A DNA stretch of 37,049 nt from Herbidospora galbida (GCF_005233835.1 NZ_SZQA01000054.1:1-37049), one strand, 5' to 3'; shown: positions 15,810 to 24,671, counted from the first letter of the stretch. Made by a program: numbers and translations. Notes: a model not told the origin generated them from the sequence alone.

Positions 15810-18800
15810 TCAGGCGTGTTCGCGTAGCCGCTGGCTGACGACCTGGGTGACGCCGTCGCCGCGCATCGACACGCCGTAGAGGGCGTCGGCGATCTCCATC
15901 GTGCGCTTCTGGTGGGTGATGACGATCAGCTGCGAGTTCTGCCGCAGTTCCTCGAAGAGGGTCAGCAGGCGCTGGGTGTTGGTGTCGTCGAGGGCGGCCT
16001 CGACCTCGTCCATCACGTAGAAGGGCGACGGGCGGGCCTTGAAGATCGCGACCAGGAACGCCACCGCCGTCAGCGACCGCTCGCCGCCCGACAGCAGCGA
16101 CAGGCGCTTGACCTTCTTGCCGGGCGGGCGGGCCTCAACCTCGACGCCGGTGGTCAGCATGTCGGTCGGGTCGGTCAGCAGCAGGCGGCCCTCGCCGCCG
16201 GGGAAGACCCGTTCGAAGATCGTCGCGAACTCGCGCTGGACGTCTTCATAAGCCGCAGAGAACACCTGCTCGACACGGTCGTCGACCTCCTTGACGACCA
16301 GGAGCAGGTCGCGGCGGGTCTTCTTGAGGTCTTCGAGCTGTGAGGTGAGGAATGTGTGGCGCTCCTCCAGGGCGGCGAACTCCTCCAGGGCCAGCGGGTT
16401 GACCTTGCCGAGCTGCTGCATCTGCTTGTCGGCGATGCGGGCCCGCTTCTCCTGCTCCTCCCGCACGTAGGGCACCGGAGGATCCCCCGGGACGAGCGCC
16501 TTCGGGCCGTATTCGGCGATCAGGGCCTCGGACGCGACGCCGTACTCCTCGACGGCGCGCTCTTCGAGCTGTTCGAGGCGCAGCCGCTGCTCGGTGCGGG
16601 CCACCTCGCTGCCGTGGGCCCGGTTGACCAGCTTGTCGAGTTCGGAGCCGAGCTCGCGGACCCTGATCCGGACCGTCTTGAGCTCGGCGTCGACGGCCTC
16701 CCTGGCCACGGCGAGCTCGTCGCGCTCGGCGGCGGCCCGCATGATCGAGGCCTCCAGGGAGTGGAGGGCGACCCGGGCGGCCCTGACCACGGCGGCGGCA
16801 ACGGTGGCCTGGCGGCGGCGGCGGGCCCGCTGGGCGGCGGCCTTCGCGCGATCGTCGCGTTCGCGCTGGGCCGCCCGCATCAGGCCGTCGGCCCGGCCGG
16901 CGATGCCCCGGACGCGCTCCTCGGCGGTGCGGACCGTCAGGCGGGCCTCCATCTCGGCCTGGCGGGTGACGCCGACCGTGGCGGCCAGGCGGTCGCGTTC
17001 CTCGGTGGTGGGCTCCGACTCCAGCTCGGCGGCGAACTCGGCCTCGGCGAGGCGTTCCTCCAGCGTGAGGGACTCCTCGCGGGCGAGCTCGCGGCCCTCT
17101 TCGGCGAAGGTCACCGAGCCCTGGAGCCGCTCGGCCTCGTCGAGGGCCGCCTTGACGTTGGCCTCCAGACGGGCGAGCTGCTTGGCGGCGTCGGCGAGGC
17201 GCTGGTCGGCGGCGCGCTGCCGGCCCCGGGCCCCGTCGAGAGCCGCCTGGGCCTGGTCGAGACGGGAGCGGGCGGCGTTGACGCCGTTCTGGGCGGCCGA
17301 CTGCTGGGCCTGCGCCTCGGCCACCGCGCCCTGGGCCGCTTCGAGCGCCTCCTGGGCGGCGGCCTCGGTCTCGTGGGCCTCCTCCAGGGCGTAGGCGGTC
17401 TCCTCGCCCGCCGCACGGGCCCGGTCGAGGTCGGCGCTCGCCTGGTCGAGCGCGGCGCGGACCTGGAGGACCGAACCGCCGCCCGAACCGCCCTGGGCGG
17501 TGTGGGCCCCGAGGAGGTCGCCGTCGCGGGTGACCGCCCGCAGGTCGGGGCGCGACTCGACGATCGTGCGGGCGGCGTCGAGGTCGGGGGCGACGACGAC
17601 GCCGTACAGCAGATGTTCAAGAGCGGGCCGCAGTCCCGGGGGGACCTCGACCAGGTCGGCGGCCCACTCGAACGCGCCCGCAGGCCGCGTGACCGCCGGG
17701 GCCGCGCCGATGACCAGGGAGGTCCGGCCGGTCTCCTTGGCCCGGAGCAGTTCCAGGGAGTCGAGCGCGGTCTCGACGGACCCGACCGTCACCGCCTCGG
17801 CCAGCGGCCCCAGCACGGCCGCGATGGCGGTCTCGGCCCCGGCCCGGACGCTCATCACGGCGGCCAGCGGCGCGTGCCCGCCGTCGGCCAGCAGAGCGGT
17901 GCCGTCGGCCCCGCCGGACAGGCTCAGCCCGAGCGCCTCCCGCCGGGCCTCCAGCGCGGTGACGGCCTTCTGGGCCTCCTGATCGGCCGTACGGGCGGCG
18001 GAGACCCCCGAGGACGCGGCCGACAGGGCCGCGCGGGGGCCGGCCAGCGCGGCGCGGGCCTCGTCGACGGCGGCCTTGGCCTCCTCGGCGACCTCACGGG
18101 CCGCCTCGACCTCGGCGCGGGCGAGTTCGACGCCCTCTTCTGCGACGGCCAGCTCGGCGGCGACCTCGGGGTCGGTGGCGGGCTCGGCGACCGCCTGGGC
18201 CTCCAGATCGCCCTGCGCCTGGGCGGCGCGTTCCCTGGCCTGCCGGACGGCGGCCTCCAGCCGGCCGATCTCGTCGTCGGCGGCCCGTACCCGTCCGCGG
18301 GCCGACTCGGCCTGCCCGCGCAGCCGCGCGAGGGCCTCACGGCGGTCGGCGGCGGCGCGGGCGGCGATGGACAGCCGCCGCTCCTCGCCGGCCAGCGCCT
18401 CTTCGGCCTCCCCACGGGCGTCGACGGCCGCTTCGAGGCGCATCTGGGCCTCGTCGAGCGCCTCCTGGAGCACCCGCTCCTTCTCGCGGATCTCGGCGGC
18501 CTCGCGCTCGAACTCCTCGGGGTCGCGCCCCCGCCGCTCGATCGAGGCCGCGTCGGTCGCGTGGCGCTCCCGCTCGGCCGCCAGGTTCTCCACCGAGCGC
18601 AGCCGCTCCCGCAGGGCCGACAGGGCGTAGAACGTCTCCTGGGCGACGGTCAGCCGGGGCTGGGCCTCGGCCGCCGCGGCCTCCAGCGCGGCCTCGCGCT
18701 CCTGGTTCTCGTTGAGCCCCTGCTCGACCTGCGAACGCCGGGCCTGTACGGCCGCCTCGTCGGCCGCCTCGCGCTCCAGCAGTTCACGAAGGGAGACCAC

Positions 18801-19499
18801 GTCGTCGGCCAGCAGCCGCAGGCGGGCGTCGCGCAGGTCGGCCTGGATGACGGCGGCCTTGCGGGCGATCTCGGCCTGGCGGCCCAGCGGCTTGAGCTGA
18901 CGCCGGAGCTCGGTCGCGAGGTCCTGGACGCGGGTGAGGTTGGCCTGCATCGCGTCGAGCTTGCGGAGCGCCTTCTCCTTGCGCTTGCGGTGCTTGAGGA
19001 CGCCGGCGGCCTCCTCGATGAACGCCCGCCGCTCCTCGGGACCGGCGTGCAGCACCTGGTCGAGCTGGCCCTGGCCGACGATGACGTGCATCTCCCGGCC
19101 GATGCCGGAGTCGGAGAGGAGTTCCTGGATGTCGAGCAGGCGGCAGGTGTCGCCGTTGATGGCGTATTCGCTCTGGCCCGACCGGAACATGAGGCGGCTG
19201 ATCGTCACCTCGGAGTATTCGATCGGCAGCGCGCCGTCGGTGTTGTCGATGGTCAGCGTGACCTCGGCGCGGCCGAGCGGCGGGCGCGAGGAGGTGCCGG
19301 CGAAGATGACGTCTTCCATCTTGCCGCCGCGCAGCGACTTGGCGCTGTGCTCGCCCATCACCCAGGCGAGGGCGTCGACGACGTTGGACTTGCCCGACCC
19401 GTTGGGCCCGACGACGCAGGTGATGCCGGGCTCGAACTGGAGCTTGGTCGCGGACGCGAAAGACTTGAAGCCGCGCAGGGTGAGGGTCTTCAGGTACAC
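15810..19499 (-). CDS. smc: Chromosome segregation ATPase SMC
   Basis: 1229 residues, full length. SMC forms a ring with ScpA/ScpB that organises and separates chromosomes. Walker A is GPNGSGKS (31-38), the signature motif is LSGGE (about 1136-1140) and Walker B is PFYVMDE (Asp about 1164). Between them are two long coiled coils and a hinge near residues 510-660 (LAAVMSVRAGAETAIAAVLG, YGVVVAPDLDAA). The hinge-flanking sequence includes Gly/Ser-rich GGSGGGS. GTG start at 19499 with GGGAGGGG about 9 nt upstream; the product starts MYLKTLTLRGFKSF as in the family. Confidence 0.97.
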   Translation of the reverse strand: MYLKTLTLRGFKSFASATKLQFEPGITCVVGPNGSGKSNVVDALAWVMGEHSAKSLRGGKMEDVIFAGTSSRPPLGRAEVTLTIDNTDGALPIEYSEVTISRLMFRSGQSEYAINGDTCRLLDIQELLSDSGIGREMHVIVGQGQLDQVLHAGPEERRAFIEEAAGVLKHRKRKEKALRKLDAMQANLTRVQDLATELRRQLKPLGRQAEIARKAAVIQADLRDARLRLLADDVVSLRELLEREAADEAAVQARRSQVEQGLNENQEREAALEAAAAEAQPRLTVAQETFYALSALRERLRSVENLAAERERHATDAASIERRGRDPEEFEREAAEIREKERVLQEALDEAQMRLEAAVDARGEAEEALAGEERRLSIAARAAADRREALARLRGQAESARGRVRAADDEIGRLEAAVRQARERAAQAQGDLEAQAVAEPATDPEVAAELAVAEEGVELARAEVEAAREVAEEAKAAVDEARAALAGPRAALSAASSGVSAARTADQEAQKAVTALEARREALGLSLSGGADGTALLADGGHAPLAAVMSVRAGAETAIAAVLGPLAEAVTVGSVETALDSLELLRAKETGRTSLVIGAAPAVTRPAGAFEWAADLVEVPPGLRPALEHLLYGVVVAPDLDAARTIVESRPDLRAVTRDGDLLGAHTAQGGSGGGSVLQVRAALDQASADLDRARAAGEETAYALEEAHETEAAAQEALEAAQGAVAEAQAQQSAAQNGVNAARSRLDQAQAALDGARGRQRAADQRLADAAKQLARLEANVKAALDEAERLQGSVTFAEEGRELAREESLTLEERLAEAEFAAELESEPTTEERDRLAATVGVTRQAEMEARLTVRTAEERVRGIAGRADGLMRAAQRERDDRAKAAAQRARRRRQATVAAAVVRAARVALHSLEASIMRAAAERDELAVAREAVDAELKTVRIRVRELGSELDKLVNRAHGSEVARTEQRLRLEQLEERAVEEYGVASEALIAEYGPKALVPGDPPVPYVREEQEKRARIADKQMQQLGKVNPLALEEFAALEERHTFLTSQLEDLKKTRRDLLLVVKEVDDRVEQVFSAAYEDVQREFATIFERVFPGGEGRLLLTDPTDMLTTGVEVEARPPGKKVKRLSLLSGGERSLTAVAFLVAIFKARPSPFYVMDEVEAALDDTNTQRLLTLFEELRQNSQLIVITHQKRTMEIADALYGVSMRGDGVTQVVSQRLREHA

Positions 19500-19577
19500 C
19501 TCAGGAGCCCCTCCCTGCGCCGACAGTACCGGGGAAGACTATCGCCTGCATCCCGGATAAGCGGTCGGGGAACTCAA

Positions 19578-19612
19578 AGCGAGACGCGGCGCCTTGAGGA
19601 AATGACGAGGGA
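19578..19612. repeat. Intergenic element related to 3554-3612
   Basis: AGCGAGACGCGGC (19578-19590), GCCTTGAGGA (19591-19600) and TGACGAGGGA (19603-19612) occur in order. The first two blocks also occur in order after the aldehyde dehydrogenase (3554-3565 and 3603-3612), separated there by a hairpin; the first occurs before typA (4553-4565). It looks like a dispersed intergenic repeat. Confidence 0.4.
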
Positions 19613-19648
19613 CGCCCCTACGAGGCGCCCCTTGCAATTGATTTCGTG

Positions 19649-19676
19649 AAAACCCGGTCTCTCAGGTGAGAGCCGG
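19649..19676 (-). terminator. Terminator overlapping the end of the small coiled-coil gene
   Basis: On the minus strand CCGG-CTCTC, loop ACCT, GAGAG-(A)-CCGG, then GTTTT. The stem spans the TGA stop codon of the upstream 64-residue gene (19662-19664). It separates that gene from smc transcriptionally. Confidence 0.6.
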
Positions 19677-19856
19677 CTCGCGATCCTGCAGCCTAACCAG
19701 GTCTTCGTCACGAGTTTGCGCCGCAAGGGCCTCGTTCTGTTCCTGGAGCCGGGTGAGTTCTGCCTCAAGATCACGGATGCGCTGCTGGAGGCGACGCATT
19801 TCCGAGACCATTCGAGGATCAGGACCGCCGACGTGGCCGAGTAGAGCCTTAGCCAT
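19662..19856 (-). CDS. Conserved small coiled-coil protein
   Basis: 64 residues. Starts MAKALLGHVGGPDPRMVSEMRRL and continues as a single heptad-patterned helix (RIRDLEAELTRLQEQNEALAA), ending REPALT. GGAGG lies about 10 nt before the ATG. I recognise the MAKALLGHVGGPDPR opening as common to streptomycete-type small proteins at this locus (recall, not verified). No function is known. Its position just upstream of smc and its coiled coil make a DNA- or SMC-related role conceivable, but nothing here proves it. Confidence 0.85.
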   Translation of the reverse strand: MAKALLGHVGGPDPRMVSEMRRLQQRIRDLEAELTRLQEQNEALAAQTRDEDLVRLQDREPALT

Positions 19857-20012
19857 GGTTAAGGGTCCTCCACGCTGAGTGACCAGACTGGTTCGCGCAC
19901 TTCAAGCCGCGGGAGGGGTGCGCGTGGTTCTTGTCCAAGAGTCGCACCGGCTGCGAAGTCGGTCAAGTTGAACGCCTCGTAAGGATCAGCCGTTGGACAC
20001 TGTCGACATGTA

Positions 20013-20018
20013 AATATA
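20013..20018 (-). promoter_or_regulatory. Candidate -10 (TATATT) for the small coiled-coil gene
   Basis: TATATT on the minus strand stands in the only AT-rich patch of the 19857-20045 gap. It would give a leader of about 150 nt before the ATG at 19856. No good -35 hexamer is seen 16-18 nt upstream. The rest of that gap shows no gene. Confidence 0.35.
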
Positions 20019-20045
20019 CCTCATTTGGGCGGTTTAAGGGAAGAG

Positions 20046-20315
20046 CTAGCGCTCCACGAACCCCACCAAACCGCCCTTGACGTCCGACCAGCGCTCAGAC
20101 ACTCCTAAGACATGTCCGGGCGTGTCAGAGCCTCTCAGACGCTCCAGGAGGCGCTCACAGGCCTCTCTGGGGCCCTCTGCCACCACCTCGACCCGCCCGT
20201 CGCCGAGGTTGAGCGCCCAGCCCGTGAGGCCCAGTTCCAGCGCCCGCGCCCGCGTCCACCAGCGGAAACCCACGCCCTGCACCCGTCCGCGCACCCACGC
20301 GGTGAGCCTCACCAT
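20046..20315 (-). CDS. acyP: Acylphosphatase
   Basis: 89 residues, the usual size. Hydrolyses carboxyl-phosphate bonds. The phosphate-binding loop with the catalytic Arg is GRVQGVGFR (about 10-18), and the catalytic Asn is in [12 protein letters not shown] (about 40). The ATG at 20315 overlaps the end of mutM by 7 nt, so translation is probably coupled. An upstream extension of the frame lies inside mutM and is not family-like. Confidence 0.93.
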   Translation of the reverse strand: MVRLTAWVRGRVQGVGFRWWTRARALELGLTGWALNLGDGRVEVVAEGPREACERLLERLRGSDTPGHVLGVSERWSDVKGGLVGFVER

Positions 20316-21166
20316 CGCCCGTTCCTCGGGCGCGGCTGGCACGTGGGGCACGAGTAGCTGCTGCGGTTCATGAAGGCGTCTCTCCGGATAGGCGTGCCAC
20401 ATCTCGGGCAAGGTTCGTCGCGGCGGCCGTACACGTTGAGTGACCGGTCGAAGTAGCCCGATTCGCCGTTCACGTTCACATACAGGCTGTCGAACGATGT
20501 ACCCCCCTGGCCGAGCGCTTCGGTCATGACGGCACGGGCGGCGGCAAGGAGTTCGGAGATCTTCGGCTTGGTGAGGGTCTCGGTCGCGCGGGCCCAGTGC
20601 AGTTTCGCCCGCCAGAGGGCCTCGTCGGCGTAGATGTTTCCCACGCCACTGATCAAACTCTGGTCAAGAAGTGCCCGCTTTATGCCGGTTTTTCGCTTTT
20701 TCAGAGCTGCCGTAAAGACATCCTCGTCGAAAGCGTCCTCCAGCGGGTCGGGCGCGATGTGCGCGATCGGCAGCGGGACGGTACGCCCCCAGGCCGCCGT
20801 CAGCTGGGTGATCATGAGATGGCCGAACGTCCGCTGGTCGACGAAGCGCATCTCTGGCCCGTCGTCGGCGAAGGTCACCCGGACGCGCAGGTGCTTCTCG
20901 TCGGGCGTCCCCTTCGGGACCATCAGCACCTGGCCGCTCATGCCCAGATGGGCCATCAGGGCGGCGCCGTCGTCGAGCGGCAGCCACAGGTACTTGCCGC
21001 GCCGGTCGGCCGACTCGACGCGGCGGCCCTTGAGCTGGTCGGACAGCACGCCCTCGTGCCGGCGGACGGCCCGGGTGTGCAGCACCTCGGCCGACTCGAT
21101 CGTCCGGCCCGAGACCCAGACGTCGAGGCCGCGCCGGACGACCTCGACCTCCGGAAGCTCAGGCAT
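20309..21166 (-). CDS. mutM: Formamidopyrimidine-DNA glycosylase (Fpg/MutM)
   Basis: 285 residues. Base-excision repair enzyme removing 8-oxoguanine and ring-opened purines, with AP-lyase activity. The N-terminal catalytic Pro-Glu is in MPELPEVE, the H2TH region contains [13 protein letters not shown], and a C-terminal zinc finger has CPRCGTPI...YSCPTCQ (four Cys). The start codon overlaps the rnc stop as TGATG, and the 3' end overlaps acyP, so rnc-mutM-acyP is an operon. Confidence 0.96.
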   Translation of the reverse strand: MPELPEVEVVRRGLDVWVSGRTIESAEVLHTRAVRRHEGVLSDQLKGRRVESADRRGKYLWLPLDDGAALMAHLGMSGQVLMVPKGTPDEKHLRVRVTFADDGPEMRFVDQRTFGHLMITQLTAAWGRTVPLPIAHIAPDPLEDAFDEDVFTAALKKRKTGIKRALLDQSLISGVGNIYADEALWRAKLHWARATETLTKPKISELLAAARAVMTEALGQGGTSFDSLYVNVNGESGYFDRSLNVYGRRDEPCPRCGTPIRRDAFMNRSSYSCPTCQPRPRNGRW

Positions 21167-21921
21167 CAGACGGCGGCCTGGCCCGCCGCGGCAGCGGCGG
21201 CGGCCTCACGGGCGTCGCGCATCGCGCGGATGGCCGTCCAGGCGGCCTCGGCGGCCTGCTGCTCGGCCTCCTTCTTCGACCGTCCGGCGCCCTTGCCGTA
21301 GTCCTGCCCGCCGACCCTGACCGTCGCCACGAACGACTTGGCGTGGTCGGGACCCGACTCCTCGACGTGGTATTCGGGCACCCCGAGCACCTCGGACGCG
21401 GTCAGCTCCTGCAGCGAGGTCTTCCAGTCGAGCCCGGCGCCCAGCGACGCCGACCGCTTGATCAGCGGGTCGAACAGCGTGTGGACGACCCGGAACGCCT
21501 CGTCGAGGCCCTTGTCGACGTACACGGTGCCGATCAGGGCCTCCAGCGTGTCGGCCAGGATCGACGACTTGTCGCGCCCGCCGGTGCCCTCCTCGCCCCG
21601 GCCCAGCCGCAGGTAGCGGCCCATGCCGAGCGACCGGGCGACGTCGGCCAGGGCGCGCATGTTGACCACGGCCGCCCGCAGCTTGGCCAGCTGGCCCTCG
21701 GGCAGGTCGGGGTGGTCGCGGTAGAGCGTGTCGGTGACCACGAGGCCCAGCACCGAGTCGCCCAGGAACTCGAGGCGCTCGTTGGTGGGCAGGCCGCCGT
21801 TCTCGTAGGCGTAGGAGCGGTGGGTCAGGGCTCGTTCCAGGATCGCGGTGTCGAGCCGGACCTGGAGGACGCCCTCCAGCTCGTCGCGGACGACCTCGAC
21901 GGCGACGGGCTTACCGATCAT
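21166..21921 (-). CDS. rnc: Ribonuclease III
   Basis: 251 residues. Cuts double-stranded RNA in rRNA maturation and mRNA control. The catalytic signature [15 protein letters not shown] is near residue 46, with the second acidic patch [14 protein letters not shown]; a double-stranded-RNA-binding domain follows ([27 protein letters not shown]). An Ala-rich tail ends the protein. The ATG at 21921 has GGAGG 8-9 nt upstream; an ATG seven codons earlier would place that site inside the gene. Its leader holds an unusually perfect hairpin (21995-22031). Confidence 0.96.
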   Translation of the reverse strand: MIGKPVAVEVVRDELEGVLQVRLDTAILERALTHRSYAYENGGLPTNERLEFLGDSVLGLVVTDTLYRDHPDLPEGQLAKLRAAVVNMRALADVARSLGMGRYLRLGRGEEGTGGRDKSSILADTLEALIGTVYVDKGLDEAFRVVHTLFDPLIKRSASLGAGLDWKTSLQELTASEVLGVPEYHVEESGPDHAKSFVATVRVGGQDYGKGAGRSKKEAEQQAAEAAWTAIRAMRDAREAAAAAAAGQAAV

Positions 21922-21994
21922 GAAGTTTTCCTCCTCGTGCATGGCGAACCGCCGGCACGGTGGCAGGAGTGAACTTCTGGCGAAGCCCCGAAGG

Positions 21995-22031
21995 CGTGGT
22001 GGACGCCGGGTTGAACCCGGCGTCCACCACG
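21995..22031 (-). promoter_or_regulatory. Perfect 18-bp hairpin in the rnc leader region
   Basis: Arms 21995-22012 and 22014-22031 are exact inverted copies around a single central base. On the minus strand it lies 73 nt before the rnc ATG and downstream of the rpmF terminator. No gene explains it. A double-stranded RNA of this length in front of the RNase III gene is a natural candidate for self-cleavage control, as known for rnc in E. coli and S. coelicolor. Confidence 0.6.
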
Positions 22032-22090
22032 ACCGCGGGCACGACCGCCGCCGCACGCAGTGGAGCCGCGCCTTGTGACGCGTCTGTGGA

Positions 22091-22133
22091 GCAAAATAAC
22101 GCCGACCGGGGTCGTTTGACGATCCCGGTCGGC
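22091..22133 (-). terminator. Intrinsic terminator of the rpmF transcript
   Basis: GCCGACCGGG (22101-22110) and CCCGGTCGGC (22124-22133) pair perfectly, with a few further inner pairs. On the minus strand GTTATTTTGC follows. It begins 24 nt past the rpmF stop. Confidence 0.85.
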
Positions 22134-22156
22134 GGTCACCTGAGCCGCCGGGGCGG

Positions 22157-22336
22157 TCAGGCGTTGGGCTCGATGACCTGGCGGCGGTTGTAGGTGCCGC
22201 ACTCGCCACAGGCCATGTGGGGACGCTTGGGGGAGCGGCACTGGGGGCAGCTCACGAGCGCGACCGCACTGGTCTTCCACTGGGACCTGCGGGCGCGCGT
22301 GTTGGCCCGCGACATCTTCCTCTTGGGAACGGCCAC
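22157..22336 (-). CDS. rpmF: 50S ribosomal protein L32
   Basis: 59 residues, starting GTG at 22336: [20 protein letters not shown], then a zinc ribbon CPQC (about 30-33) and CGEC (about 43-46), ending VIEPNA. It is the zinc-binding (C+) form of bL32. It starts one base after the yceD stop (TGACGTG), so the two are cotranscribed and coupled, the standard yceD-rpmF pair. Confidence 0.97.
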   Translation of the reverse strand: MAVPKRKMSRANTRARRSQWKTSAVALVSCPQCRSPKRPHMACGECGTYNRRQVIEPNA

Positions 22337-22337
22337 G

Positions 22338-22895
22338 TCAGGCCTCCTGATCGTCTTCGTCGTTGTTGGAAACCAGGCCCCGCAGTGATGCCCAGCGGGG
22401 ATCGAGCGTCTCGTGGCGGTGGTCGGGACCGGCCTCGGCCAGTTTGACCCCGCACTCCGTGCAGAGACCGGCGCAGTCGTCGCTGCACACCGGGCTCAGC
22501 GGCAGCGCGAGCACCACCGCGTCACGGAATGTCGGCTCAAGATCCAGTAGCTCGCCGTCGAGGATCTGGTCGTCCTCTCCGGCGTCTTCCGCCGTGTAGA
22601 AGAAGAGCTCCTGGAAGTCGACCTCGACATCCGAGGTCAGGGGTTCCAGGCAGCGCGAGCACTCTCCCGTGAGAGGGGCCAGCGCCGTGCCCGTGACGAG
22701 CACGCCTTCCATCACTGCTTCGAGCCGGAGATCCAGCTCGACGTCGGCGTCTTTGGGGACGCCGATCAAGCCGACCGCGACGTCCGCCGGAGCCGGGAGA
22801 ACGGGTTTCATCGTGCGCATCGACCCCGGGCGGCGCCCGAGGTCATGGGTGGAAATAACCCATGGAGCGCGAGGGTCGAGGGTGTGCACTTTCAT
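22338..22895 (-). CDS. yceD: YceD/DUF177 family protein (23S rRNA accumulation protein)
   Basis: 185 residues. Known to be needed for normal 23S rRNA levels in bacteria and plants. Landmarks: [27 protein letters not shown] (about 97-106), [10 protein letters not shown], then [13 protein letters not shown] near the C-terminus, the two Cys clusters suggesting metal binding. ATG at 22895. First gene of the yceD-rpmF unit; a 75-nt gap separates it from coaD. Confidence 0.93.
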   Translation of the reverse strand: MKVHTLDPRAPWVISTHDLGRRPGSMRTMKPVLPAPADVAVGLIGVPKDADVELDLRLEAVMEGVLVTGTALAPLTGECSRCLEPLTSDVEVDFQELFFYTAEDAGEDDQILDGELLDLEPTFRDAVVLALPLSPVCSDDCAGLCTECGVKLAEAGPDHRHETLDPRWASLRGLVSNNDEDDQEA

Positions 22896-22970
22896 CCTGG
22901 TCTCTTAGGCATGGCGAATGACCGCCGTCGTGCAAGGCCGAAACGCAAGAATACCAGCCCGCCGGGGAGC

Positions 22971-23447
22971 TCAGCCGCGCACGCGTTCCACCAGCAGCTC
23001 CAGCACGAGGTCGGGCACCAGGCCCGACACGTCGCCGCCGTAGCGGGCGATCTCCTTCAGCCGGCTCGACGACAGGAAGGAGTATTCGGGGTTGGTCGAC
23101 ATGAACAGCGTCTCGACCCCCGACATCCGGTAGTTGAGCTGCGCCATCTGGAGCTCGTAGTCGAAGTCGCTGACCGCGCGCAGGCCCTTGACGATCGTCG
23201 GGATGCCCTGCTGGCGGGCGAAGTCGACCAGGAGGCCGTGGAACTTCTCCACCCGGACGTTGCCGTATTCCTTGGTCACCGCCTGGAGCATGTCGATGCG
23301 CTCCTCGACGGTGAACAGGCTCGTCTTCTCGATGTTGATCAACACCGCGACGACGACCTCGTCATACAGACGTGACGTCCGGCCAATGATGTCGAGATGG
23401 CCGTTCGTCACGGGATCGAACGATCCGGGGCAGACGACTCTGCGCAC
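22971..23447 (-). CDS. coaD: Phosphopantetheine adenylyltransferase
   Basis: 158 residues. Fourth step of CoA synthesis, joining 4'-phosphopantetheine and ATP to give dephospho-CoA. Nucleotidyltransferase motif CPGSFDPVTNGHLD (with the TxGH-type NGH) near the N-terminus, KGLRAVSDFDYELQMAQLN in the middle, and YSFLSSSRLKEIA near the end. GTG start at 23447 with GGGGG upstream. It begins 9 nt after the rsmD stop, forming rsmD-coaD. Confidence 0.96.
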   Translation of the reverse strand: MRRVVCPGSFDPVTNGHLDIIGRTSRLYDEVVVAVLINIEKTSLFTVEERIDMLQAVTKEYGNVRVEKFHGLLVDFARQQGIPTIVKGLRAVSDFDYELQMAQLNYRMSGVETLFMSTNPEYSFLSSSRLKEIARYGGDVSGLVPDLVLELLVERVRG

Positions 23448-23456
23448 AACAACCCC

Positions 23457-24023
23457 CTACTCGGCCCGGTTGGCGTGACCGTACCAAACGGTCGCTTCAC
23501 CGTAACGACGCGCCCTGGCCTCCTCGAAGCCGGGGGGCCACCGCAGATCATTCCCTCTGGTCTCGCGTTCGACCGCCACCAGCGCCCCGTCTGCGAGCCA
23601 GCCGTTCTCGAGCAGCTGGACCAGCACCTTGTGGACCACGTCGTCGGAGACGACATAGGGCGGGTCGGCGAAGACGAAGTCGTAGGGCTCGCCCTCGCAG
23701 GGACGCGCGACGAGCCGCTCGACCTTCTCGGCCCGCACCACGGCCCCCGGGAGGCCGAGCGAGGCGACGTTGGCCCTGATCGTGCGGAGCGCCTTGGCGT
23801 CGGACTCGACGAGCAGCGCGTGCCCGGACCCCCGGCTGAGCGACTCGAGCCCGATGGCGCCCGACCCGGCGTAGAGGTCGGCCACCCGCTCCGGCACGCC
23901 GGCGAGCGACCCGACGGTCGAGAAGATGCCCTCACGGGCGCGGTCGCTGGTGGGCCGGGTTCCCCTGCCGGGCGGGACCTCGATCCGCCTGCCACCGGCG
24001 GTTCCGGCGATGAGACGCGTCAC
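23457..24023 (-). CDS. rsmD: 16S rRNA (guanine(966)-N2)-methyltransferase
   Basis: 188 residues. Methylates G966 of 16S rRNA using SAM. The SAM-binding motif is VADLYAGSGAIGLESLSRG (about 47-65), and the catalytic N-MTase motif is FADPPY (about 118-123). The N-terminal RLIAGTAGGRRIEVPPG and RPTSDRAREGIF are family signatures. GTG start at 24023. Followed closely by coaD. Confidence 0.95.
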   Translation of the reverse strand: MTRLIAGTAGGRRIEVPPGRGTRPTSDRAREGIFSTVGSLAGVPERVADLYAGSGAIGLESLSRGSGHALLVESDAKALRTIRANVASLGLPGAVVRAEKVERLVARPCEGEPYDFVFADPPYVVSDDVVHKVLVQLLENGWLADGALVAVERETRGNDLRWPPGFEEARARRYGEATVWYGHANRAE

Positions 24024-24255
24024 CAGCCCATTGTCGCGGAGACCCGGAATGGAAAAGCTCGGTAATGCCTGTCGATGGAACGGCCAGGGTCGTTCCGTTC
24101 GGGCCGGTGGCCCTGCACTATGAACGTGCGGCCTTCAAGGTGACCCAGGGGAAGGCCGGCCGGCGTGATCGTGAGCCCTTCCGCACGCCGGCGCCCTCGG
24201 CACCTGACCCGAGGGTGGGCCCAGCCGGGGACGGCATTCGGGGGGAGGCCGTCCC

Positions 24256-24558
24256 ATGGCTGGGCCCTGGGTCATTTCTATGACCCAGGGCCCACGGCCC
24301 GGCAGCCCCCATATGCGATCGCTCCCGTATCTCCGCCATTTCGCAACCTCAAGAGCTTTCTTCCGTTACGGCTCCGCCTGGCGGACCCCGCCCACTGCGC
24401 CCGCGAGGGCCCGTAGCCGGCGCTCATCCCCGCTCCCGGCCCGCACCGCAACGCCGCCAGAGCAGCAGAACGACACGCCTTCACAGCCGCCGCCGACGCC
24501 GGCGGAAGACATGCCCACCGGGCTCCTGGCCCGCTGGTTCGGCAAGCCCGCTTTCTGA
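24256..24558 (+). CDS. Doubtful 100-residue hypothetical protein
   Basis: GGGGGAGG stands 8 nt before the ATG and the frame closes at 24558. The first third is irregular, overlaps a perfect 15-bp hairpin and has ordinary codon bias; the last third (TPAEDMPTGLLARWFGKPAF) looks more protein-like with GC-rich third positions. Pro/Arg-rich and without a known domain. It may be a decayed or spurious gene in the long rsmD-recG gap. Confidence 0.2.
   Translation: MAGPWVISMTQGPRPGSPHMRSLPYLRHFATSRAFFRYGSAWRTPPTAPARARSRRSSPLPARTATPPEQQNDTPSQPPPTPAEDMPTGLLARWFGKPAF
24261..24294. repeat. Perfect 15-bp hairpin in the recG-rsmD gap
   Basis: TGGGCCCTGGGTCAT (24261-24275) and its exact complement (24280-24294) surround loop TTCT. 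No T-run follows on either strand. Part of it, TGACCCAGGG, recurs at 24139-24148. The gap 24024-24671 otherwise holds small inverted repeats (GGAACG...CGTTCC near 24078) and no convincing gene. It may end transcription from recG or be a protein-binding palindrome. Confidence 0.6.
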
Positions 24559-24671
24559 CGGCCCGCCGCAGGAAGCGCGCCCCAGCCGGTCGCCACCCAG
24601 CCCGGTGGTGCCCAAGCGCCGGTGCGGCGGGCCGTGTCACCCGCGTCCTCGGCACATCGGCGGCGGGACCC

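Noticed and set aside
16356-19649. Open frame of over 1000 codons on the plus strand opposite smc
   Set aside because: It is the antisense shadow of smc. In GC-rich DNA stop codons are rare in the complementary frame; the product is Gly/Leu/Asp-rich low complexity with no domain.
21960-22193. Plus-strand frame of 77 codons across the rnc leader
   Set aside because: It runs through the perfect hairpin and the rpmF terminator and has no similarity; noncoding structure explains the region better.
24065-24283. Short plus-strand frames upstream of 24256
   Set aside because: No ribosome site, no family, and they overlap inverted repeats.
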